From Symbiodinium natans (taxonomy: Eukaryota; Sar; Dinophyceae; Suessiales; Symbiodiniaceae), in contig CAJNDS010000432.1 in assembly GCA_905221605.1 (NCBI GenBank), positions 1 to 64,000 on the forward strand: a DNA stretch of 64,000 nt, given 5' to 3'. Within the stretch, counting starts at the first letter, position 1; each line of letters begins with the position of its first letter. Below, in pieces: positions 23,815-33,442 of the stretch. A program made the position numbers and the translations under genes. The notes beneath the pieces were generated by a model that had not been told where the DNA came from, did not search any database, and saw nothing but the letters and a program-made list of their open reading frames with translations.

Positions 23815-24345
23815 CCCCCCCCCCCCCCTTGTTCAAGGGGGGGGGGGCCCCCCCCTTGGTCAATAACAGTGTTCTTAATAGGGTTTCACTTGATTTTAAT
23901 TAACGTTTTAATAGGACTTCTTTTGATTCTAATCGGGTTTTTGTTACTTTTGAAAGATTTCTAATAATATGAATGAGATTTTTATCCCTTCTAATAAGAT
24001 TTGTATTAGGTTTAACGGGATTCGTATTGAAATAATAGAAATCCTTGTCGAATTAAGTTCAACTCCTATTACAATTGATTGAACTGCTATTAAAATTAGT
24101 AGAAGTCCGATTAGAAATGCTACGAAAAAAGAAGGCAAATAGAAATCTTGTTACATTAATAGAAATCCTCTTGAAATTAGAAGGATTCCGAATAAAAGCA
24201 ATAGGAATCCTACCAAACATGGCAGAGGAAATGTGGAATTGAGCATGGGGGGGGGGGGGCCCCCCCCCCCCCTTTCTTTGTAGGGATGGGGGGGGGGGGG
24301 AGGGGAGGGGGGTTTGTTGGGTGAAGGGGGGGGGAGGGGGGGGGT
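23660..24345. repeat. Poly-C / AT-rich core / poly-G block
   Basis: About 23668-23828 is almost pure C broken by single T or A. It is followed by a G12/C7 junction (about 23838-23857), then an AT-rich core (23860-24235), then G13/C12 and more G-runs to about 24343. The core is built of degenerate ~20-bp motifs related to TAATAGGATTTC in the left half and to their complement (AGAAATCCTATTA-like) in the right half. Base composition is unlike the surrounding DNA. Open frames made of Pro or Gly runs are artefacts. Homopolymer lengths may be assembly-limited. Confidence 0.85.
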
Positions 24346-24480
24346 TACCTTGAATATCCGCAGGCCTCTTTTTTACGCACTCTCAGTTCCCCCTCTCCTC
24401 TGCATCGATAGTAGTGCACCATGTGATGATAGGCCGCTTAGGCCCCTCAGACCTCATGGTACCCGAAAATGTGACTTTGC

Positions 24481-24768
24481 ATGAGGCCTGAGAAGCACAG
24501 GATGTCTGGTAAAAGGAGCTTCGCTTCCAGTGGTGTTTCTTGCTGCCCAGATGTCGGAATCTTCGAGCCCGTTGCTGAGGTCAACACGAGTCTTCAGAAC
24601 ATGGAGCTGGCCTTCGAGGTGGAGATCGAAAAGGCGGGCACTGCGGGGCAGCAGGCTTTCGAAGTCTTTCGGAGTTGGGTGGCCTTCTGCGCCATTGGCA
24701 GCTGGGATGTAGATAGTATCCACTGCCTTCTTTCGCTAGAGCGGTGCAATCGCATAGGAAACGCATAG
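24481..24768 (+). CDS. Possible exon, unrecognised
   Basis: A 95-codon frame from ATG contains a plausible helical stretch (FEVEIEKAGTAGQQAFEVF) but no family signature. It could be a single exon with the true ends unknown. Support is composition only. Confidence 0.22.
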   Translation: MRPEKHRMSGKRSFASSGVSCCPDVGIFEPVAEVNTSLQNMELAFEVEIEKAGTAGQQAFEVFRSWVAFCAIGSWDVDSIHCLLSLERCNRIGNA

Positions 24769-27340
24769 GAAAACAATGACACTTCGGTTCCATGCTTCCA
24801 TGCCTACCTCAGCAGGGCCCAGATTCGCGTTTGGGAGCACAGCTGATGCCCGTTCAGCACGAAAGGATGTATGTCTCTCAGCTTCCGCGTGGGATATGCT
24901 GAAGGGAGCTACCTTTGACCTCAACTCAGGCTGCAAATCTGCAGTGTTTCTGATGATGGTCTCATTCATGACCACAACCTGAAGGCCTGAGCATGCTTGC
25001 ATATGCTTAATCGCAGGGGGTGGCACGCCACTGGGTGGCTCCTTTGCAGGTGAGCCAGGATAGCCACGACACTGTTGGCATCTCGCCGGCTGGAATGCTC
25101 TGGTGGCATGTGCCGCATGCCCAGCGTGCCCAGGGAGCCCAGCTCACCAAGATTTTTTCAGAAAAGCATGAAGCAGGGCATCTCAAGAAAACCAGCTAGT
25201 CAGACGGATTTGCTGGGAGCCTGTCATGCTTCAGCTCAGGCCGTTGCTTCGGGAGAGTGACATCATCGAGTCTGCAAGGGCTTTGGCAGCATTCCCCTGA
25301 CCCTTGCAGAAGCTGTTGCAGCAAAAGTCCAGGTCAACGGAAAGACAGGGGCTACAAACATGATGAATGAGCTGAAGTCGTGTGAGCCACGGTGGCAAGC
25401 AGGCAGTTGTAGCCCTGCCATATGAGCGGCTGCATTGGCATAAACCCTCTACTTGTATGAAAGGAGCATGAAAGGAGTAAGCTGGGGAGTTCGGTTGGTG
25501 CGGTCTGGCGCGCGTAGAGTGCGATAGCTTCTGCGAGAGGGTTAAGCTCGCCATAGCATCCGCCAGCACGTGAAGAGGACTGCAAGGGTGGCGCGAGAGG
25601 TCGCAGAAGAACCCTTCATTTTCAGCTGCCATGGGTGCGGACTGTGTGATGTCTGTCCAGATTTGTCTAGTCTGGCTTAAAACGCGAGACCACCTGTTCG
25701 ATATCCCTGTCGATTCCCCGCTCCTCAAAGAAATGGTCGTGAACAAGGGTCGTTGCGAGCCCGAGCAGTTGCTCGTTCCTCTTGGCTCTTCTTCTGCCCG
25801 CCCGATGAGAACCTTTCATATCCAAATCAAGTGTTCGCTGGGTTTTGGCCACAGCTCACGTGAGTTGTGGTCCGGTTCGGAACCGCGCAAGCAACGAGGA
25901 ACGGCTTTCTTTGTGCCTTCGCCGACGTCTGGTCGGCGGCGCCAGCTTCTGAGCCTTTTTGCAGATTTGCCAAAAGGATGCCTGGTTTTCCGCCCATTGT
26001 CTTTACATCGCTGAGGCTTCAGTGCTTCCTTTGCTTTTTGAGGAGAGGCTGAGTCGCCGTGAGGACGAGAGGCGCTGTGGGCGCTTCGTTTGGCTGTTAT
26101 TGGTGCTCGGAGCAAGTCGCTCAAAAGGGGGGGGTGGTGACTGGCTCTGCGACTCTGCGAGGTGGGGATGCAACCTTGTGGCTCCTTCGGACAAGAGTGA
26201 CAGCTTGGAGGCGAAAGTGGGTACCAGACTTCATCGGATGTCGGTGCTTTTTGTGTACAACGTTATACAGTCCTCCCACGTCCTCCCTCTTCACAGGTTG
26301 TGGATGGTGCAGGGGCAGCATTCCCATCGGACAAGGCAGGTCATGACCGAACATCCGATCATCCGAGAGTCCCAGCTCGGCTAAGGGCTAAGGGCTAAGG
26401 GCTCACTTTGCTTCCTTTTTTGCCAGGAGTAAACCAAGGACAGGCAAGGACAAATGAACAGCAGCTCGCGGACAGCTTGAGCAAGTCGTTTCTGGTCGTT
26501 CCGGGTGTGTGATCGACGTTGCCAGCTCGATCCAAACTTGTCGCACCATCGGGTGAGGAGTCAGCGGAAGAGTAGCCTCATGCTGGTCGAACAACAAGCA
26601 AAGGTACATGTGTCAAATTAACGAGATCTCTGCATGCAGTCGGCACACCTCTGCTGGCACGTTCAGGTCGAGCAAGGCAAACCGATCTCAATGTTTCAAG
26701 AGGCATCGTGGGTACTCAAAAGGAGCTGGAGTTCGAAAATGGAGCTCAAGACGTTGGAAGTAAGCTAGTGGATCAAAGACGAATGAATGATGCCAAGCTC
26801 CGCTGCATAAAGGTGTGATTACTAAAAAAAGTTGTTTGAGCGGCTCTTTGCACCAGCAAAGGATTGACATCTCCATCAGGTGTAACGAAGAGATCGGCAG
26901 TCGCACGCATGCGTGGCCACCCCGTGGCCACCCCGTGGCACCCCGCGCAAGGCAAGCCCAAGTCTGACGCTTCGTCCTGGGGATCGCATCGTAGCTGCAG
27001 CCTCGGTGGTCGGTGCCGACCCAAGTGCGAAGTCAATCATGCACGATACATTGCGATACTGGCACACTCTTGTAGATTCTGGTTTCATGAAAGCCCGGTA
27101 GCGTGACGGATCTTCATCAGGTTCAAGAATGCTGGACACTTTGCGTGACGACGCGCTGCTGTCTGTGAGCGGGCTCCTCGGGCGGGGGAGGGGGGCTGGC
27201 CGTCGAGGCTGTAGCCGCAGCCATGCTCAGCCACGCACTGCCACGCTGGAGGCCTACTGGTGGTTCGTGGCGTGCTGGTGCCCCCTGGGCTGATCCAATC
27301 TTCTCCCAAGGAGGCCAGAGCCGCCGAGATCCTTTCTCTG
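24769..27340. other. No confident gene
   Basis: Only short frames are present. The longest, on the minus strand at 25231-25746 (171 codons), has a loosely PPR-like rhythm (CCNSFCKGQGNAAKALADSM) but no clear repeats. A small tandem of CTAAGGG units sits at about 26380-26402. Confidence 0.35.
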
Positions 27341-27354
27341 TCATCCCCCTTGGT

Positions 27355-29342
27355 TTTTCTGTGCAGGTGTCGTGCGGGCCACTTCGAAAAGGAGAGGGAC
27401 AGAAACTGGGCATTCGAATCGGGCGCCGCGCTGAGCTGAAGGATAGGTGGAGTTTTTCGTACAGTCTTCGTATCGTGGCCTGAGAGCATCCTCCAGGCAC
27501 TGCTTCGAAAGCCCTCCTGCGCCAGCTTCCGAACGATGGGTTTACCGCGGCCATTGTTGGAGATGGAGTTTCGTCCTTCTCTGAGGCACGGGATCCTTCT
27601 TGGACCTGGCTGTGCCAGCTCCATGGTCGTCAAGGAGGTCGGGTCTGGTGCAGATCCTGCTCGGCGTGGCTTGCAAAAGGGGGCTGACCGAGTAGTTCGA
27701 AGACCAGGTCGTGCGTGGTCATCTTGTAGATCAATGGAATCAGCAGCACCGGTCTAAGCCATTCCTATCGACATTGTCGGCTTCACCTTCTAGCCGCTGC
27801 TTACTGCTTGTGTTGCAGAGGCACTGAAGTCTCGGCATGCAATTAGCACGTGCAAGGCAGGCGACCTCTGGTGGTGACACATTGCTTCCGAGCTGCGTGA
27901 TTGTGGCTGTGAACGGTCGGCGTCAATCCCAAGAGCGGCCCGTCCGCAACCTCCGCAGAAGCAACCGTGCGAGCCACACAGATCAGCAAGCCACTAGAGA
28001 AGCTGACGAGGGGGCGGTAAGGCGCTGTAGCATGCTGCCACCGAAGTGAACCCAGGTTCACCAAAGAGCTGGCGAAGCCTGTTGTCACCATTGTGTCGCA
28101 GACTTGGCTACCGGCCACAGAGTCAAAGCGAGACACGGGAGCCGCCTGTGAGAGGTTCCGGCCCTTGCTGGCTGAGCTTGTCAAGACTGAGTCTCCAGAG
28201 TTTGTGGAGCCGACCGAGCCGACCAAGGTGCCCAAGTGTCGTTAGTCTCCCTGGGGTTCCCCGTTGCTTTGTGCTTCCTTGTGCCTGGTAGGTCCAAGAG
28301 CCGGCCAGTGAAAGCTCCAACCACGCGAGAACCCTGCACCTCAACATCGACGAGGATTGCAGCACGCAGCGATCGGGAAAACCAGCCATTTTGAGGGAGG
28401 GCAGGGTTATCTTAGGGCTTGAATCAAGAGGAGGCTCTTCGACCGTGGCCTGCAGCAGCTCTGCGCCGCTGGGCCGAAGCCTCAGCCTGCGCCAGCTTTC
28501 TTGGCTTTCTTGCATGGCACGAGTTGATCACTGGCACCAGTTGGCCCTAGCCGAGGCACCGCGTTGGCTGCTTCCGCGTCCTTTCGAGGACGGTTTGGGC
28601 GGGAGTGCGGAGCAGTTCAGACCACTTCCTCGGGAAAGTCGCTTATCCATGATGATAGAGCAAAAGATCAATGCACCTCTTCCAGGAGCGCCTGCGGGAC
28701 AGGCTTCGCCATCTGCGGTGCGAGCTTCTCGATGCACCAGTACTTTTTTCAATGGCTCGGAATATACATATACACATATACAGTATACATATTCATTTGC
28801 TTGTTTGGTGTGCTTACCAGCTGAAAGGTTCTGCGTTTGCATCGAAAGACCGGCTGATGAGTCACTGCATGGAGCTCAGTGGATCGGATCGTGAGATCGC
28901 CTGGGCTGCGCTATGTTTTTGTGGCACCGTGGGACAGCCCTAGGCGCCTAGGACTACACCTTCAGCACGACCGCGCGAGCCTCAGAAGCAAAAGGCAAAA
29001 GATGTGTTGTCATCCCTTTGGCGCCGAGGGGAAGGCCTGCAGGTGCTGGAGGCCCTTGATGTGCAATATGTACATCATATGAATCATGTGAATCATATGG
29101 CCCTTGACGTCCTTCATGTCCAGAGACCACTTCTGAGCACCTCTTGGCAGGTTGCCGAGGGCGGCCTGGTGGCGAACCACAACCTGGCAAGGCCCGGTGC
29201 AGAATGTCCGAGCTTCGAGGTCGCAGCTGCCTTTCTGCCTCCTCGCAGTTCCGGAGAAACTGGCGTGCGCTGCGGCGACTGGTTGGTTGCTGTTGGCAGC
29301 ACCACCGCCCCAGCTGCAATGGTGCGCGGGAGAAATTCTTAA
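27355..29342 (+). CDS. Possible PDZ-repeat protein, fragmentary exons
   Basis: Three pieces in order look like one PDZ fold: VSCGPLRKGEGQKLGIRI (27355-27420), VVKEVGSGADPARRGLQKG (27626-27682) and GDTLLPSCVIVAVNGRR (27873-27923). A second set occurs at GEGLQVLEALDV (about 29028-29065) and CGDWLVAVGS (about 29271-29300). Intervening exon candidates are 28055-28244 (…PVVTIVSQTWLPATESKRD…) and 28290-28640. PDZ domains bind C-terminal peptides of membrane or signalling proteins. Junctions were not reconciled in frame, so the model is tentative and could span more than one gene. Confidence 0.33.
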
Positions 29343-31767
29343 TCCATCTTGGGGTAGTCTCGAAGGGGCTTGCTGCACGCTGGTTGCCCTCTTGTCAGAT
29401 GGAGCAACTTGCAAAGCCAGGGCAGAATGATCTCGTGCTTGGCTCAGGCTTTTCTCAACATATGTTTGGCAGATGTAAAGAAGCTCTCTTAGGAGCTCCG
29501 GTTCGCACGGCCAGCCGCGAAATCCGCTCCTGGCGCCGGATTCCCCGAACTTCGAAGCTTGTGATGGAATGTGGCGCGGTGACCCGTTGACTCACATTGG
29601 CTGAGGTGTGGGAAATCGACTTGAGGAGGGGTGTGAACGAAGGCACGTTCCGGTAGCCCGAACCGTATCTTTCCGAACAGCTTAGTGCAAATGTAGCTAT
29701 GTGCAACTGCATCACTTTGTCATATACGGACAAGTGGTCTGGTGCATGAAAGGCTGGGGCCTGGAGTTGTCTGAAGTCATGATGACCACTCCAGCTGGGC
29801 TCGGGCCTTGGCGTCGCGCGCTTCGCGAGCAGTGCACTGTACTCAGAGCCCTGTCTCCACTCCGCGACCTGAATTTGTGATCATTTGCGCAGGCCACGAA
29901 GTGCCGGTGTCCTCCGGGTGCAAAGGATCGCAGCGGGCTAAGCTGGCAGAGAGCCTTTTGCGGCGTGATATGGTGCGCTGCCTCCCGATCCCTGAGGCTG
30001 AGGAGGGTGCACTGAGCCAGTGGAATGGATGCCAATCCGTGCAGCGGGCGACCTGGACCTTGTCCGCTGATGTGTGGACAGCGGGGGGGGTGGGGGTGGG
30101 GGCTTCACCGAATTTGAATGAGGTGGCGTGTGGAGCCTCATGACCTGCTCGTTGCCTGTGAGCCGGAGGCATGATGGTGCCGATGTAGCACATTGTTGTG
30201 ACACTGTGACCATAGCGACCACCTCCTAAGCTCAACCTGTGCTAACCCTCGCGTGGATGAATGCTGCCAAGCCTTAGCGATAATGGGCGAGTGCATGTAT
30301 TGCAAACCTGTCGTTGCGTGGATTATGATGGAATGGTCGATGCCTGGGTACCTGCATTTCAGCTTTGGATACACCGGAGACGGTCAAATTTGAACCACTA
30401 ACCAACTAACCGAACACAAGTGCGGCATCTTGAACGACTGGCAGGTGGACCCAAAACGGGTTCTGCAAAGGCTTCGCGAGGCACGGGAAGCCAGGTGACA
30501 AGCTCAGACTCCCAGCGTTTCTTGGCATACTCTTGCGATACGGAACTCTGCTTCCGAGGTTAACACTTCTCAGATGGCACAAAGGTGCTGCTCCTGAGCC
30601 CGAGGCCACATGGCCCAGAATGCCACATGGCCGCCCCAAACCCCCCCCAAACGCGTTTGTCCTCTCTCGGCCAGGCCCTGGCTTCTGAGCCCACCAGGAC
30701 CAGCTTCGAGGCTTTGAAGCCCAGATCTACAGATTGCGCCGAGCATTGTGGCATATTGTGCCTATGCGCTTGTGTCAGCCCTCCACCAGGTCGTCATCTC
30801 AAGGACAGGCGCAGATCGCCTGGGGCTGCGCTTGCAGCCGCCGCAGGCTCAGAGATGCAATGAACTTTGAAGTCTTCGGTTCCTTGGGTGAGCTTGCATG
30901 GGTGGAGCCAGAGCATCAACAAGCACCTTAGCTGCCGCGATCTAGGTGTTCGCGCGATCCTACGCGCACACTGGTTGCGGAGGCCATTTGGTCAGGTCGT
31001 ACCATTCCTGTTGGCTTTGATGGTTGTTTTGGGGGGCCTATAGATTGGCGGTAGCGTAGGCAACGCATGCTTCAAGGAGGGGTCAGACGGGTCAGACCGG
31101 TCAGACGGGTGAGACGGACAGCAATTGCATGAGAGGAAGCTGTGGGTGGAAAGATGAGCTGATGGAAGTACACCCAATGGCACTGCCCGCACCTGCCCCC
31201 TGAACCTGACAAGAAATCCCAAACCTCAAGCCATCTCGAGCCCATCCGCCCCAACCGCAAATGGGACATTGCAGGTGGTGCCGGACAGTTTGGTGGACAG
31301 ACACAACAAGGCAAGGCAGGCAACACAGGACCGCACAAACAAGTTCTGTTCCTGCCCAGCTGTTCTCGAGGCTTCGCCCGAGAATCAGATCATGGAAGGA
31401 GATGAGGTCGCCCTACTCAGCGGGCTGCTGTTGCAACCATGACTCCACTGACCAGCTGCTCACGATGGGTTGGTAGTTAGTGGCAGGTGGACTCGGTCAA
31501 TGGCGAGGGTGATCCCAACAGATTTGCCCACTGCTGTTCACAGCACCGAGCTCGGCTTGCTTCTGATGCGAAGCCGGGTAACGTGTGCAGACTTAGAAGA
31601 CTTAGCATGTTGGATGTGTCTTAAGATGTCTAAAGCGCGCGACCACCAGGGGAATGTCGGCCTTGGCTACAGGATACCTACCGAGGATCCGACGTGATGC
31701 TTGAAATGTCGTGCCCTGCCGAGGTCAACGATTGTTTTCAGAGTGACCCGCCGCTCCAAAAGGCGCA
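29343..31767. other. Scattered exon candidates, unrecognised
   Basis: Two short + frames look coding. The first, 30412-30497 (HKCGILNDWQVDPKRVLQRL), is followed by a CAG|GTGACA donor. The second, about 30700-30931 (EAQIYRLRRALWHIVPM), is helical. No family was recognised and they are not linked to neighbours. The rest holds nothing I can identify. Confidence 0.3.
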
Positions 31768-32142
31768 GTGGAGGCTTGGAACACTGGAACACGGCCTCTG
31801 AGAGTTCCTTTCAGGGTCCGTCGTAGAACACAACACACCCCAACCAGGTGCTCATCAGATAGCGAGCCAGGAGGAGACAGGAAGCAAAAGTCTTCCAGAA
31901 GCAGGCCATACAGTTTCAGAGGTGCAGCAGGCATCGGCCCGTCTCCAAAACAGCGACGCAGCCGAAGTCGCCGGCGACGAGGAAGAAGCGGACGAGGCCG
32001 CGGAGGCCGAGGAGGTCGAGGAGGCCGCGGAGGCCGAGGAGGCCGAGGAGGCCGCGGAGGCCGAGGAGGCCGCGGAGGCCGAGGAGGCCGAGGAGGCCGA
32101 GGAGGGGGCGCCCCCTCCGGAGGAGACACAGGAGCCCTGTGA
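31768..32142 (+). CDS. Possible RS/RGG-rich low-complexity exon
   Basis: This + frame reads Ser/Arg-rich sequence (RRSRSRRRRGRSGRGRGG) into a run of Arg-Gly-Gly triplets, then GGGAPSGGDTGAL and stop. That resembles an RNA-binding RGG box. The run is a 9-bp GAGGCCGAG minisatellite (31985-32112), which is also open as Ala-Glu-Glu in another + frame (31922-32221) and as Pro/Arg on the minus strand, so the frame choice is uncertain. No ATG opens the RGG frame; an upstream exon would be needed. Confidence 0.35.
   Translation: MEAWNTGTRPLRVPFRVRRRTQHTPTRCSSDSEPGGDRKQKSSRSRPYSFRGAAGIGPSPKQRRSRSRRRRGRSGRGRGGRGGRGGRGGRGGRGGRGGRGGRGGRGGRGGRGGGAPSGGDTGAL
31985..32112. repeat. GAGGCCGAG-type minisatellite
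   Basis: Tandem 9-bp units (GAGGCCGAG and GAGGCCGCG variants) about 14 times, ending at GAGGGGGCGCC. The unit length is a multiple of three, so several frames stay open through it. Confidence 0.9.
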
Positions 32143-33039
32143 GGCCCTGAACACAACTTTACACAGTTTTCCATCTCTTTGTTTGCACTTTGGCCAGAAA
32201 GGTTGTTTAGCTGGAAGTTAAACTGAAGGCTCGCTTTGAGTTCGTTTGCCAAGAGGTGTCTCCACCAGGGCCTGTGGACACTGCTTCGCCTGGTTCGCTG
32301 TGTGCGAACGAAGGCTCCAAGCTCCAGCATTTTTAGTTTTAGTAGACTCTGCGCATCTCTGCAGAGATGTCAGAGATGTCAGGCGCGCCTAGCTCGACAC
32401 CGAGGCCCGTGCAGCCACGGCAACCATGGCAAGGCCGCACATTTCCTGTGTGACTGAGGCGCCAGCTGCCCGCTGACCCAGACCACGGCGAGTACATTCT
32501 GGCACGGCACCCTGAGGCTTCCCTGAGGCTTCCCTGATGTTTTTTCGGACATTGCAGACGCGTGGCAGGCACAGCGCGAAGAAGCCGAAACAGGGAAGGT
32601 GCCCCTTCAGCCGAGGCATGGTGGTGCCAGCCATGAGAGCACCTGCTTGGATTCAGCTTGTGTGAGTCTCATTGAGTCTCCTTGTCAGGGTGCTGGGAAC
32701 TGCAACTGCCTGCATGAAGGCCGGCTTGCCTTGTCATTCCTGTCATTCCAGTACTTTACGGTCTTGGCTTGAAGGCGAGAGAGTCCTCTTCTCGAGAGCT
32801 CGCGTCACTACTTTTGCTTCCACCAGCGACGGTGGCGACGGCACTCGCCTCGCTGGGTGCCGGCCTGGATGGACCCTCGCGCCAACGCTTCCAGGCTGGC
32901 CTCAGCTGCTTGCAGGCGCGGGCAGGTCAAAGGATGTCAAAGGCATCAGCACATCTCCTCACCATACAAGTCAGGACCTGTCGGGCTCCATGCAGGAGCT
33001 CTTGGCTGACATGGCTGACGGGAAGAGCGCGCGGATTTA

Positions 33040-33175
33040 AATCGCTCGCTCTTTCACTGTCTGTGTCTGTCTCTGTCTATTTCTCTCGTTCTCTCTCCCT
33101 CTCGTTCCCTCTCTCTCTCTCTTTCTTTCTTGCCTTCTTTCTTTCCTTTCTTTCTTTTGTTCTGTCTTCTCTTGC
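33040..33175. repeat. CT/CTTT microsatellite
   Basis: Pyrimidine-only run of CTGTCT, CTCTCT and CTTT units on the + strand, about 400 bp upstream of the elongase start. Possibly a promoter-region polypyrimidine tract; no function is shown. Confidence 0.85.
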
Positions 33176-33442
33176 ATTTGCTGCTCCGGACGGAAGTCTT
33201 CACTGTGTGCTGCTGCGTGGAGTCCAAGAGAATTGCTCGACTGCGCGAAGTTGCGGCTCAAAAGGCGCTGGGCTAGTGACTGGATGCATCTCCAGTTCGG
33301 GTCTGTTGCGCTGCCACGCCAACTGCCGTTGCAAGGCTGCTCGGCAGAGTTTAGAGTATCTTCTTGTACTTACGCACTCTTCGTTCTCCACCGCGCATTC
33401 ACAGGTCTCGCTCGTTTTCCACCAAGTCCAAGGCTGGTCGAG

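Noticed and set aside
23563-23964. Proline-rich and glycine-rich frames
   Set aside because: Artefacts of poly-C/poly-G tracts.
25231-25746. PPR-like minus-strand frame
   Set aside because: The rhythm is vague, no two repeats align, and all other genes run on +.
31500-31600. SET-domain-like phrase (GDPNRFAHCCSQH)
   Set aside because: Only a few residues recall the SET NHS motif; no surrounding SET motifs were found.
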